Source: Treponema sp. (GTDB lineage Bacteria > Spirochaetota > Spirochaetia > Treponematales > Treponemataceae). From it: a stretch of DNA of 61,321 nt. Location: contig JAKSTG010000017.1 of assembly GCA_024402695.1 (NCBI GenBank), positions 1 to 61,321 on the forward strand. Direction: 5' to 3'. The notes below the pieces were generated by a model. It was not told where the DNA came from. It saw only the letters and a program-made list of their open reading frames with translations, and did no database searches. How positions within the stretch are numbered: position 1 is the first letter of the stretch; every line of letters starts with the position of its first letter. This document shows, one piece after another, positions 24,615-33,182 of this stretch. A program made the translations under genes and the position numbers.

Positions 24615-24662
24615 AATAAGGGGTATATAACTGAGTCATGTGCCAGTCATATACCCCTTATT
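24615..24662. terminator. Bidirectional terminator between trpA and the toxin island
   Basis: Perfect 14-bp arms (AATAAGGGGTATAT at 24615-24628, complement at 24649-24662) around a 20-nt loop in which ACTG and CAGT can also pair. T-rich sequence flanks both sides, so it can stop trpA transcription on the plus strand and the long minus-strand operon coming from the right. Confidence 0.8.
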
Positions 24663-24681
24663 TATTGTATTTATTTTCTGA

Positions 24682-25674
24682 TTACATTACTTTAGCCACA
24701 ACGTTAAGATACATAACGATTTTATTATCCTGATTTATTCCTGCCTGAAAAGTGAATGGCACACATCCATATAAATTATACCCTATTCCTACCCCAGCCT
24801 GATACAAAAGCTTCAGGTCTTGTGCCTGATTCAAGCCCATAGCAGCATTTCCAAATAATGACAGAAAAATATTATTATCAATATTTAAACACCTGAATGC
24901 ATAGAGTCTCTGCTCCATTTCAATCGATGTAAAAAAACAGAATTTATCAGGATTATCACAATTCAAAGTTACTCTACCTGTCAAAGAATCATAACTTCTG
25001 TCAATCTGAAATTTTTTTCCCCCAGAAGAATTTAAATACTGAGTATAAAAAATACTGCCTAAGAGGCAAGACTCTCCATAAAACCAATTATACACAAAAG
25101 GGATATTTGTCATTACCTGATAGCTTGCAAACTGCTGCTGAGGGAGAACATCAATTTTTAATTCCGCATTACAACTGCTTCTTACAATAAGGTTATCAAT
25201 CAGATATAAGTTATAAATAATTGACTGGGAAAAATCTAACTCACGGCTTACACAATCCTGAAAGTCTGTCCATCTTTTTTTTCCACATTCATTTTTTAAG
25301 GCAACACTACCATTAAGAAAATTATATCCTGTAATTAAAAACCCGGAGTATTCTGTAATTTGCGAAAAAGGCTCATATGAAGAATTATAAAGTTCATACT
25401 CCAACCCTACTTTACCCCAGAATTTTTTATATTGCACTTTAACTTCAGGTGCCGTCACAATTCTAAAACCATTGTATGTATCCATTGTTAAATTCAACAA
25501 AGGAAAACTGAAAATTAAATCATTTTTTCTTTTCTCATAATTTATAGAAAAAGAATACGGAGGCTGATATATTGCAACGGAAGGCTTTATTTTATCGACT
25601 ATAAAATCCTCTGCCATTACAGTACAGAATAAACTTGCAGCCCATATAATTCCTGCCACTTTTTTAAAACTCAT
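24682..25674 (-). CDS. Predicted outer-membrane beta-barrel protein
   Basis: A 330-residue exported protein with a signal peptide (KKVAGIIWAASLFCTVMA) and many alternating hydrophobic/polar stretches ending in aromatic residues, such as VKVQYKKFWGKVGLEYELYN and FTFQAGINQDNKIVMYLNVV. This is the pattern of a small outer-membrane barrel. No family is recognised. It overlaps the previous gene by 11 nt and is the last of the minus-strand operon that begins with the Cys-rich precursor, so a role in export of the mature peptide, or in resistance to it, is inferred from position alone. Confidence 0.5.
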   Translation of the reverse strand: MSFKKVAGIIWAASLFCTVMAEDFIVDKIKPSVAIYQPPYSFSINYEKRKNDLIFSFPLLNLTMDTYNGFRIVTAPEVKVQYKKFWGKVGLEYELYNSSYEPFSQITEYSGFLITGYNFLNGSVALKNECGKKRWTDFQDCVSRELDFSQSIIYNLYLIDNLIVRSSCNAELKIDVLPQQQFASYQVMTNIPFVYNWFYGESCLLGSIFYTQYLNSSGGKKFQIDRSYDSLTGRVTLNCDNPDKFCFFTSIEMEQRLYAFRCLNIDNNIFLSLFGNAAMGLNQAQDLKLLYQAGVGIGYNLYGCVPFTFQAGINQDNKIVMYLNVVAKVM

Positions 25675-26647
25675 AATAAACTCCCATTGAAATCGTCTTT
25701 ATACATTTATTCTTTTTGAAATCATCTGTAACGCAGGTTAAATTTATTCTGAATTTTTCATAACTGATACTTATCTCTGGAATTATTCTTAACTGCTGTT
25801 CTTTATACATAACCTGCGTACAAACCTGTAAGGTGTTCAAAAAATCCAGACTCATTAAAAAACTTCCAAGTCCTTTATTTTTTTCAAGACCTCCTTCCAC
25901 CATAAAATAAAGCTGTAATACGTTAAAAATTCTGCTGTATGACAAACCAGAAACAAAAGAAAAGTTTTCATTCAGGTTCTGTAAATCTTTCACTTTAGTT
26001 TCATAGCTTCCATCAACATACATTGTTATGTCGGTAAAATAATTTAATAAAAACTCCCCGGTAAACTTCACATAATAATCAGACTGTTTTTCATTAAACA
26101 AATTACACATAAGACCTGTCATAAACATTCTGTGCCCATATTCCGTCTTAAGGTAATAACTCTGCCAGCCTGGACTTTTGTAAGTATCTATGGCTTTGGT
26201 ATCAAGAATAGCTCCGGCTCCAACTGTCCAGTTTGTAATAAACAAGTTACAGTCTGCACGCCACAATTTATCTATAGAAGGATTTATACTTTCAGTAAAT
26301 GGGAAATAGTTATTTAAAATAACAGACTGTCCCCAGTAATTATTGTATTTTCCAATTGATATACCTGCATTATCAAACAACAGGCTCCCCTTTATCTCTT
26401 CAAAATTAAAAAATTTTTCATTATCTATTAAGCGCAGCCCCGGTTTAACTGATAAAAAAGCATTTTTAAAATTCAAACTTTCCGAAATAAAAAATATTGT
26501 ATCAAAATTTCCAGTATAATCCGGAAGGTACTTATTCTCTTCCATTTTGACTATACAGGCATTACTTTTAAAACCGAAATCTATGGAGTACCCTACTCCG
26601 TATATGACAACAATAAAAAGCAGAATGCTAACAGGCTTCTTTCTCAT
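25664..26647 (-). CDS. Predicted outer-membrane beta-barrel protein
   Basis: A 327-residue protein with a signal peptide (VSILLFIVVIYGVGYS) followed by repeated amphipathic strands, for example NLFITNWTVGAGAILDT and GVYYEF at the very C-terminus, ending in Phe as many outer-membrane barrels do. It overlaps the LolA-like gene by 4 nt (ATGA) and the next barrel-like gene by 11 nt, so the two barrels are translated together and may form a pair. Family unknown. Context suggests an outer-membrane step linked to the ABC transporter in the same operon. Confidence 0.5.
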   Translation of the reverse strand: MRKKPVSILLFIVVIYGVGYSIDFGFKSNACIVKMEENKYLPDYTGNFDTIFFISESLNFKNAFLSVKPGLRLIDNEKFFNFEEIKGSLLFDNAGISIGKYNNYWGQSVILNNYFPFTESINPSIDKLWRADCNLFITNWTVGAGAILDTKAIDTYKSPGWQSYYLKTEYGHRMFMTGLMCNLFNEKQSDYYVKFTGEFLLNYFTDITMYVDGSYETKVKDLQNLNENFSFVSGLSYSRIFNVLQLYFMVEGGLEKNKGLGSFLMSLDFLNTLQVCTQVMYKEQQLRIIPEISISYEKFRINLTCVTDDFKKNKCIKTISMGVYYEF

Positions 26648-27351
26648 AGCTCATCCAATTTTTTAATTAATTCATCCATATAAACAGGATTAAAAAGACT
26701 TTTCGAAATTTTTACTTCGCTCCTTGCTGTTGTTATATAATCAAAACGGACACCTGATTCAATAAACTCATCATATATCTGTATTGCAGTAAATGCCTTT
26801 TTCCCATCTAAGATTTCAGACTTATACACTATTGTTTTTATTTTTTGCATACGGTTATCGTAAATTTCAGCAGTGTAGTCTTCTTCTATTCTTTGAATCT
26901 TTATAAACGAGTAAGTATTCTTTTTATTTTTTTTCTTTAATAAAACATAGGAAGAGGTTTTCTCTGAAACCGAAAAATCCTGCTCAAAATCTATCCTCAA
27001 AAGATCCTGCATCTGAACATCCATAACCTTATAATTGCCTGATATCTTCATAGGCTGCTTAAGCTTATGGTTTTTTATCCAGTAACCAGACGGAGTACTT
27101 AAAAAATACAATATCCCGTTACTCTGTTTTATCCGGGTAATTTCAAAATTATCTGCAACAAGACTTTGTGCCGGGGTTGTTTCTAGTAATTTTCCACTGG
27201 AATCATACTTATTAAGTTCCTGTGTATATAAATATGCAGCATTTTTATTTTCGTATGTTCCGTATTCAGTTATAAAATCCTGATAAATATCCTGAGCACA
27301 TATCTTAATAACCCCCATACACAAAATAATTAGAATAAACCCTTTTCTCAT
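26644..27351 (-). CDS. LolA-like outer-membrane lipoprotein-sorting protein
   Basis: A 235-residue exported protein (signal peptide GFILIILCMGVIKICA). The sequence follows the LolA-like, single-domain sorting family seen next to MacB/LolCDE-type permeases: a short N-terminal helix, then strands such as GILYFLSTPSGYWIKNHKLKQ, MDVQMQDLLRIDFEQDFSV, SFIKIQRIEEDYTAEIYD and a final FDYITTARSEVKISKSLFNPVYM. LolA-type proteins carry hydrophobic cargo across the periplasm. Here the cargo could be a lipoprotein or the hydrophobic mature peptide. The match is by overall pattern; a structure-based search would be decisive. Confidence 0.6.
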   Translation of the reverse strand: MRKGFILIILCMGVIKICAQDIYQDFITEYGTYENKNAAYLYTQELNKYDSSGKLLETTPAQSLVADNFEITRIKQSNGILYFLSTPSGYWIKNHKLKQPMKISGNYKVMDVQMQDLLRIDFEQDFSVSEKTSSYVLLKKKNKKNTYSFIKIQRIEEDYTAEIYDNRMQKIKTIVYKSEILDGKKAFTAIQIYDEFIESGVRFDYITTARSEVKISKSLFNPVYMDELIKKLDEL

Positions 27352-27356
27352 TTTTT

Positions 27357-28562
27357 TTATTTCCTATTTATAAGTTTTATCGCACTGCTTTTGCATATTG
27401 AAAAAATCGGATAGATACTTGCTGTTATGCAGCAGATGAAAATAAAACAGAATGACAAAAATACTTTTTTATGAACAAATAAAAACACCAGAGGGAATCC
27501 TGTATCGTATCCAGGTGGTGTCATTGTAATATTCAGACAGGAAGTTATTTTATTAATGAAAATGCATATCAAAAATGAAAAAATTACAGATATTACAAAC
27601 ATATCTATAATTTCAAAAAACAACATCATTATGTTCTGACTTTTATTCAATCCGATTGCTTCCAAAGTTCCAAACTCTCCCATACGTTCCATAAAGGCAG
27701 TCGACAGAGTCTGCATAATACTGATAATTATTAAGATTCCAATCATAATGCTAATCACAAAAAACTGGGTTTCATTCATATCATTGACCTGTTTAAACGA
27801 AGGATTCAATTCCATCCAGTCTTTCACAATCAATTCAGGAGAAATATTACAAATGTTTTTCTGTAAGCTTTCTTTTACTTCTTCAAGATTGTTTTTTTCT
27901 AAGAATATCTGCAGGTAAGAGGCGGCATTATCCATATCAAGAAGATTCAGGGCAACTTCACGTGTAGAGATAACTAATCCTTTATCATTTTGAGGAACTC
28001 CTGTATCTACCAGTCCCTGAACTTCCAGAGAACCAAGGCATATACCAGACTCAGGTGAATTACACATAAATGACAAATCTTTATTTTCAGAATCAAGAGA
28101 AAAACATAATTTCTGAGCAAGAGTTTTCCCAACCATGATCTGCTCATCACCTTCAAAAACGGAAAGCCCCTGACTTGCTCCGAAATATTTCTCAGGATGA
28201 TCATACCCTTTACCCCAGAATACAGTGCTGTTATTGTTATAACCTGCAAGGCCGCCAAAATCTAATACTGTATCAAAAAACTTTATATTTTCATCTGTCT
28301 TCAGATACTGATAAATCTGGTTCAGCTGATCATCATTTATATATATATCTGCTTCTTCACTACCATTCCAGAAATCTTTAGTAGCAATCTCCAGGTGACC
28401 AGAAGTACTAATATATCCTGTGGCCATTCCTTCCCTGCAATACTCTACATAACCTTGATATAAAATTACCGCACAGGTTGAAATAGTTAAAAGCGCAATC
28501 AGGCTGAACGTTCGTTTTAAGTTATATTCTAAATTATCAAAAGCAAGTTTAATTAAATACAT
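27357..28562 (-). CDS. MacB/LolCE-type ABC transporter permease
   Basis: A 401-residue membrane protein with one N-terminal helix (RTFSLIALLTISTCAVILYQ), a large periplasmic domain (about 45-265), and three C-terminal helices, the topology of the FtsX/MacB/LolE family. The conserved cytoplasmic turn between helices 2 and 3 reads MERMGEFGTLEAIGLNKSQNIMMLF, which couples to the ATPase. Such proteins do not pump substrate through the membrane; they work mechanically on periplasmic or membrane-embedded cargo. It overlaps the ATPase gene by 10 nt and precedes the LolA-like gene. Confidence 0.8.
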   Translation of the reverse strand: MYLIKLAFDNLEYNLKRTFSLIALLTISTCAVILYQGYVEYCREGMATGYISTSGHLEIATKDFWNGSEEADIYINDDQLNQIYQYLKTDENIKFFDTVLDFGGLAGYNNNSTVFWGKGYDHPEKYFGASQGLSVFEGDEQIMVGKTLAQKLCFSLDSENKDLSFMCNSPESGICLGSLEVQGLVDTGVPQNDKGLVISTREVALNLLDMDNAASYLQIFLEKNNLEEVKESLQKNICNISPELIVKDWMELNPSFKQVNDMNETQFFVISIMIGILIIISIMQTLSTAFMERMGEFGTLEAIGLNKSQNIMMLFFEIIDMFVISVIFSFLICIFINKITSCLNITMTPPGYDTGFPLVFLFVHKKVFLSFCFIFICCITASIYPIFSICKSSAIKLINRK

Positions 28563-29224
28563 TTTGTCAATTTCCCTGCATTCATTTCGTAGGTTGCATC
28601 AACATAATCTTTTATTGTTGTATCATGAGAAACAAAAATTCCTATTCCATTATTTATTTTTATATAATTGCGCATATACTCATATATTTTTCTGGAGTTT
28701 TCTTTATCAAGGGATGCTGTTATTTCATCAGCAATAAAGTACCTGGGTTTATTGGCCAGTGATCTTATAATTGCTATTCGCTGTTTTTCTCCTCCTGATA
28801 ATTCATGGGGATATTTCGAAAGCAAATCTGTTATTCCGAACTCTTCAAATAAAGAATATACATACTGTCTGTTTTCTTTCGTATCATTAGCAGCAATTCG
28901 TAAAGGTAAAATTGCATTGTTATATGCTGTCTGCGTCTTTAAAAGCTCAAAAAACTGAAAAATCAGGCCGCAGTTATTCAGTCGGAATCTGGAGTTTGTT
29001 TTAGCGTTCTGATTTGATAGTTCATAATCACCCCATGCAATATATCCTGAATCAGGTTTATCAATACCAGATATAGTATTTAATAAAGTACTTTTCCCAG
29101 CTCCTGAATTACCAAATATCCACAAAACCTCTCCATCTTGAGCATTAAATGAAATATCATTATTAGCCATGACTTTCTGATTCTTTATCATATATGTTTT
29201 ATTTAGATTATTTATTGTCAACAT
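28553..29224 (-). CDS. LolD/MacB-type ABC transporter ATPase
   Basis: A 223-residue ATPase with Walker A GNSGAGKST (near 40), Q-loop LIFQFFELLKTQTAYNN, signature LSGGEKQRIAIIRSLAN (near 143), Walker B YFIADEITASLD and H-loop IFVSHD. The LSGGE signature and short length are typical of the LolD/MacB/FtsE group. It pairs with the overlapping permease. In classical streptolysin S clusters the corresponding slot is filled by an ABC-2 exporter (SagGHI), so this diderm type of transporter is a substitution. Confidence 0.85.
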   Translation of the reverse strand: MLTINNLNKTYMIKNQKVMANNDISFNAQDGEVLWIFGNSGAGKSTLLNTISGIDKPDSGYIAWGDYELSNQNAKTNSRFRLNNCGLIFQFFELLKTQTAYNNAILPLRIAANDTKENRQYVYSLFEEFGITDLLSKYPHELSGGEKQRIAIIRSLANKPRYFIADEITASLDKENSRKIYEYMRNYIKINNGIGIFVSHDTTIKDYVDATYEMNAGKLTKCI

Positions 29225-29225
29225 T

Positions 29226-29930
29226 TTAGTATCCTATTTTTCCTTTACCCCAGTTATCTTCAACAATCGCTGTCATCACACTGTTCGGAAAGATTTCTTT
29301 TGCCCTATTCAGATAAAATTCAGCCTTTTTCGTATCGTATACTTTCAGGTAAAAGATACAATAAGAAATACATATGTTAAAAAGCTCAACATCTGTCAAA
29401 CCGGCTTTGTCAATAAACGGTTCCTGCTGCAGGACAAAATAATTCCAGTTGGTTGTAGTCGAATCTGCAGCATTTATATACCACACTGCCATATCAAGGA
29501 GTGCTTTTTTACTATGATAAAAAAATGCATTCTTTACATAGAGTCTCTGGAGAGACTCTATTATTTGAGAATTAGACTTCGACCAGTAAAACTTTGTATA
29601 TAAGTAGTCAGAATACAAATGGACTATTTCTTCATCTTTAGAAGAAGTCATAGTTTTTTGCATTTCTTTCTCGAAATTATCCAGCATAAGCTTTATCCGG
29701 CTATTTTCAGTTACTGAAGTCATAACCAGCGACAAAGCGGTGTGTATAAGAATATAATCTTCTATTTCAGATGACGTGATAGCAGCCTGGAGATTCATTA
29801 TTTCCCCGCAATCAACAGGATCACCTCTATAATAATCTTCAATTATTTTATTGATTTCAGCTTTATGAGAAGCGAAAATCATGTTAGTCATCAAAAACAG
29901 ACTAATCAAAAAAACACTTACCTTTTTCAT
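29226..29930 (-). CDS. Exported helical protein of unknown function
   Basis: A 234-residue protein with a signal peptide (VSVFLISLFLMTNMIFA). The mature part is almost wholly helical and resembles TPR-type repeats near the C-terminus, as in KVYDTKKAEFYLNRAKEIFPNSVM. No family is recognised. It overlaps the upstream gene by 29 nt, so the two are translated together; both sit between the maturation genes and the transporter genes. It may serve as a periplasmic scaffold or immunity factor for the peptide system. Confidence 0.5.
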   Translation of the reverse strand: MKKVSVFLISLFLMTNMIFASHKAEINKIIEDYYRGDPVDCGEIMNLQAAITSSEIEDYILIHTALSLVMTSVTENSRIKLMLDNFEKEMQKTMTSSKDEEIVHLYSDYLYTKFYWSKSNSQIIESLQRLYVKNAFFYHSKKALLDMAVWYINAADSTTTNWNYFVLQQEPFIDKAGLTDVELFNICISYCIFYLKVYDTKKAEFYLNRAKEIFPNSVMTAIVEDNWGKGKIGY

Positions 29931-30657
29931 TTAAAATCCTAATCTGATCTGTCATTTTTTCTTCAGGGAAAATCTGATGGGCCGAAGTCAAATCCTGACT
30001 ACATTGTTTCTTATTTCCAAGTTTCTGATGTGTCTGTGATCTGTAAATCAGATTAATATAACGCTCTATCGGATCTGACGAATTTGTTACAGCTTTATTA
30101 AACTGCTTTAAAGCCTCTTTATACCCGCCACCCGCAACTGCAGGCGCAAAGTAGAACCAGTTTCCATAACCAGAATAGGCCGATGCATATTTATTATTTA
30201 TTTTTATTGCCTGCTGATATATTTTTGATGCTTCCATGGAAATTTTATACATACTGCCACCGCTTACATAATTCACCAGACGAGATTTCAAATCTGCAAG
30301 AGATGTCAGGAAACACTCAGAAAAGTCTGAATTATTTCTATAATAGTCATCTGCCTGCTCATGAAGCAGTTTCATCTCAAGCACTATTTTCTTTTGTTCC
30401 TGTTTGTCAGAAGTCATATTCAACTTGGCAAGCAGTAAATTTACTTTTAATGCATAAAACTCCTGGTCTGGTAAATCAGCTGCAGAAATTTTCGATTCTA
30501 CTTCAGAAATAGCATTTTCAAATAAATCATCATTTTGCACATACATTATTTTCTCAATGTTTAGTATTTCCTTCTGAATATTCTGATCAAAAACATAGGC
30601 GCTGGCATTAAAAAGTAATCCCATATAAATGGATGCAATTATAAAAATTTTTTTCAT
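29902..30657 (-). CDS. Exported TPR-like protein
   Basis: A 251-residue protein with a signal peptide (KIFIIASIYMGLLFNASA) and helical repeats. The segment from about 145 on is TPR-like: IYQQAIKINNKYASAYSGYG, FAPAVAGGGYKEALKQFNKAV, YRSQTHQKLGNKKQCSQDL. TPR repeats bind partner proteins, and treponemes use periplasmic TPR proteins with transporters. GGGAG stands 11 nt upstream of the ATG. It lies within the precursor-led operon, directly after the SagF-position gene. Confidence 0.6.
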   Translation of the reverse strand: MKKIFIIASIYMGLLFNASAYVFDQNIQKEILNIEKIMYVQNDDLFENAISEVESKISAADLPDQEFYALKVNLLLAKLNMTSDKQEQKKIVLEMKLLHEQADDYYRNNSDFSECFLTSLADLKSRLVNYVSGGSMYKISMEASKIYQQAIKINNKYASAYSGYGNWFYFAPAVAGGGYKEALKQFNKAVTNSSDPIERYINLIYRSQTHQKLGNKKQCSQDLTSAHQIFPEEKMTDQIRILNEKGKCFFD

Positions 30658-31274
30658 TTGGAATAAACTCCCTTTTTTTTATATGAAATATAAACAGGTA
30701 TTTTTAATAACATAAAAAATGCTATAGAAAACATTAAATTGTTTGTGGCCGCAAAAATAAAAAGAGCGTAAAAATATAAAACAGAACTAAAAATCAACTG
30801 ATAAGAAGATATTTTTTTATAAATCCAAAGAGTTACAGAAAGATTCAATACTCCATATATAAGGGAAATTAAAAGCACTGCCAGATCAAAATCCAAAAAT
30901 TTATACTGAAAATTTATAAAAATAATTAGGCTATATATCAGGGAAGTGAAATCTTCCTGTAGTACTATTTCTTCATAGCTGTTTTTTTGAATTTTCAGTT
31001 TTTCAGTTATTACGAGACATAAACAGCCTGCAAGTTCATAGAAACAATAACAGAACATAATGAAAAACAGATCATAAAATGAATTGATTTTTAATAATCC
31101 GATTGAAAGCTGCTCAGCAGAAAGAAAAAAACAAATTACAATAAAAACCAGATTTATTATAGTAATTGATTTTCTTTGAATGTTTTTTCCCAAAACCATA
31201 TTACGACTGAAAATTTTAAAACCAGTTTTTGTAAAAAGATTTAATATCAATAGAAGTATAATGAGTTTTTCCAT
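30654..31274 (-). CDS. Polytopic membrane protein in the SagF position
   Basis: A protein of about 206 residues with five or six hydrophobic segments (KLIILLLILNLF, SITIINLVFIVICFFLS, FYDLFFIMFCYCFYELAGCLCLVI, FTSLIYSLIIFINF, LAVLLISLIYGVLNLSV, LMFSIAFFMLLKIPVYI). No catalytic motif is seen. In streptolysin S-type operons the gene after the SagE protease is SagF, a small membrane protein of unknown function, and this gene holds that place; homology itself is not shown. I chose the ATG at 31274, with AGGG 7 nt upstream, which leaves it just after the protease stop; 31292 is possible. Confidence 0.45.
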   Translation of the reverse strand: MEKLIILLLILNLFTKTGFKIFSRNMVLGKNIQRKSITIINLVFIVICFFLSAEQLSIGLLKINSFYDLFFIMFCYCFYELAGCLCLVITEKLKIQKNSYEEIVLQEDFTSLIYSLIIFINFQYKFLDFDLAVLLISLIYGVLNLSVTLWIYKKISSYQLIFSSVLYFYALFIFAATNNLMFSIAFFMLLKIPVYISYKKKGVYSK

Positions 31275-31276
31275 AA

Positions 31277-31900
31277 TCAATCCCTGAACCATTTACTTTT
31301 TCCAAGGAAAAATAAGATAACGTTATTAATCATGTGTGAAAAAATTACGATATAAATATTTCCTGTATACAGAAAAATAATGGCAAATATAATTCCCCAA
31401 ACTGTTTTAGTAAGGATATTAATTTTATGATGAATAAAATGCCCCACCCCAAATGCTGCTGCACTGAGAATAACAAAAACAATGCGCCCAAAATGAAGAG
31501 TCATGCATATAGTATGCAGGCATAATACATAAAGGATTTCTTCAATTACTGGTATAGCGACCAGCATCATTAAAATCTGAAATAACGATCCTTGCCTTAT
31601 AGTACATATACGGATTTTTTTATATATAACCAGAAAAATCGCAATTTCTAATCCAAGACTTAATCCGCTGGATACAATTACCCATTTCAGCAGCCCTAAC
31701 TCAGGAACATTACAAAGGTTTTCAAAAAAATCCGGGATACAGATAAGCAGATATGTCAGTGCAAAAGAAGTTGACACACATACAGACTTTGAGTAATTTT
31801 CAATTCTTTTCTCTCCTTGATGCGCAAACATTCTGCCATAAGGAAACATAACCATTAACAGTAGATTTATATTAAGGAAGAGGGTGAGTGAAATTCCCAT
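31277..31900 (-). CDS. CPBP-family membrane protease, SagE-like
   Basis: A 207-residue membrane protein of the CAAX protease/bacteriocin-processing (Abi) family. The three hallmark motifs are present in order: PVIEEILYV (Glu-Glu motif, near 117), FGVGHFIHH (near 150) and SHMINN near the C-terminus. The Arg usually found four residues after the Glu pair (EExxxR) is replaced by Val. SagE homologues are thought to remove the leader peptide or give immunity. A strong GGAGG precedes the ATG, and the gene overlaps the YcaO gene by 29 nt. Confidence 0.75.
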   Translation of the reverse strand: MGISLTLFLNINLLLMVMFPYGRMFAHQGEKRIENYSKSVCVSTSFALTYLLICIPDFFENLCNVPELGLLKWVIVSSGLSLGLEIAIFLVIYKKIRICTIRQGSLFQILMMLVAIPVIEEILYVLCLHTICMTLHFGRIVFVILSAAAFGVGHFIHHKINILTKTVWGIIFAIIFLYTGNIYIVIFSHMINNVILFFLGKSKWFRD

Positions 31901-33182
31901 TCTTAATTCCTCCGTTATTAATAAAATATGGATGATTTTTATATGTAAGTGCAGGAAGATTCATTGCCACAAGTTCCGGAGCTATGACTCTAACAGTTAC
32001 GTAACCGTATCTGCGAACCTCTGGTGCTGTTATGTCCATAACAGAAAAAAACTTAAAATTTTGTTTATAGTACTTTAATAAAGTTTCTAACTGTTCTTTA
32101 TCTGTCACCGGAGGATTAGCTTCAAAAGTGATCTTATTCTCATAATCACTTATTAAGGCAAGAAAATCTTCTTTCTGCGTAATATCATTATTATTTGACC
32201 AATACAAAAATGGAGCATCAAGATTGTACTGGTGTTGTACATTATTTATATTCAGCTTCGATACTTCATCATTTTTATACATATAGAAGTTCTGCAAATT
32301 TACATATATTGATGCTGCCTCCATAACAGATCTTAATAAAACCTGCTCCGCATTAAACCCGCCTTGAATTCCTATTGCACAATAAGGTGTTAGCCCTTTT
32401 CTATTTTTTATTATTGCAACGTAGTTATAAAATCCTATGTCAGGAAGACCATAATCAAGGACAGTGATTGATATGCTGGACATATCAAAGGTCTTATCAA
32501 ATATCTTCTGAAGTGAGGCTGAGATATGACCTTTCCAATCTACAACAGGCATTTTTTTTGCACTGTACCAGGCAGTAAGAAACAAATGAATTTGCAATTG
32601 TTCTATCATTGAATTAATTAGTGCATTTTCATAACTTATATGAGTTGCTGTTCCGGTACTCATTGTCGGATAATAGAACTTAGAAAGGGAACTATCCTGA
32701 CAAACTAAAAGCAGCGGATAATAAATGTCTTTTCCGTCACAATAGTTTTTGAGTTTTATCCACTTTGTTTCTTCTGTTTTACTCAGATGCTTAAAATAAG
32801 GGTCATTTTCATCAATTATATTGATTAGTTCCAACGGTAAAACATTTTCTGTTTCATTAAGCTTGTCCCATGAATTTAATTCTGTTCTATTTTTTAGAAG
32901 ATGATAGAAAGACATATAAGAATAACGTTCAACAGTTTCACCAATTACTCTTGTTATTGCCTCTTCATTAGATTGACCATAACCTGCTATATGATACGAA
33001 ATAGAATTTCTGGAGTTAAACATGGTACGGCAATAATCTGGTATAGAAAGCTGAAGAACACTCATATTGATATTGGAACAATTCCTGTTACCAGACAGCA
33101 ACTCAGGCTTTGCAATCCCCAATCCACTTCCAGCGATTCCATGAAGATTACTTATTACTTTATCAAAATTATTGTAAATCAT
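31872..33182 (-). CDS. sagD: YcaO-domain azoline cyclodehydratase, SagD-like
   Basis: A 436-residue YcaO enzyme that, with ATP and the SagC-type partner, turns Cys, Ser and Thr of a precursor into azoline rings. Typical stretches are GGYGQSNEEA-like YGQSNEEAITRVIGETVERYS (near 75-95), STGTATHISYENALINSMIE, and QGGFNAEQVLLRSVMEAASI. The C-terminus ends in HPLP, recalling the Pro-rich tail used for catalysis in azole-forming YcaO proteins, though a full PxPxP is not present. I chose ATG 33182 because AGGA lies 8 nt upstream; an earlier frame-open ATG at 33236 lies inside the previous gene. It overlaps the SagC-type gene by 14 nt. Confidence 0.88.
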   Translation of the reverse strand: MIYNNFDKVISNLHGIAGSGLGIAKPELLSGNRNCSNINMSVLQLSIPDYCRTMFNSRNSISYHIAGYGQSNEEAITRVIGETVERYSYMSFYHLLKNRTELNSWDKLNETENVLPLELINIIDENDPYFKHLSKTEETKWIKLKNYCDGKDIYYPLLLVCQDSSLSKFYYPTMSTGTATHISYENALINSMIEQLQIHLFLTAWYSAKKMPVVDWKGHISASLQKIFDKTFDMSSISITVLDYGLPDIGFYNYVAIIKNRKGLTPYCAIGIQGGFNAEQVLLRSVMEAASIYVNLQNFYMYKNDEVSKLNINNVQHQYNLDAPFLYWSNNNDITQKEDFLALISDYENKITFEANPPVTDKEQLETLLKYYKQNFKFFSVMDITAPEVRRYGYVTVRVIAPELVAMNLPALTYKNHPYFINNGGIKNGNFTHPLP

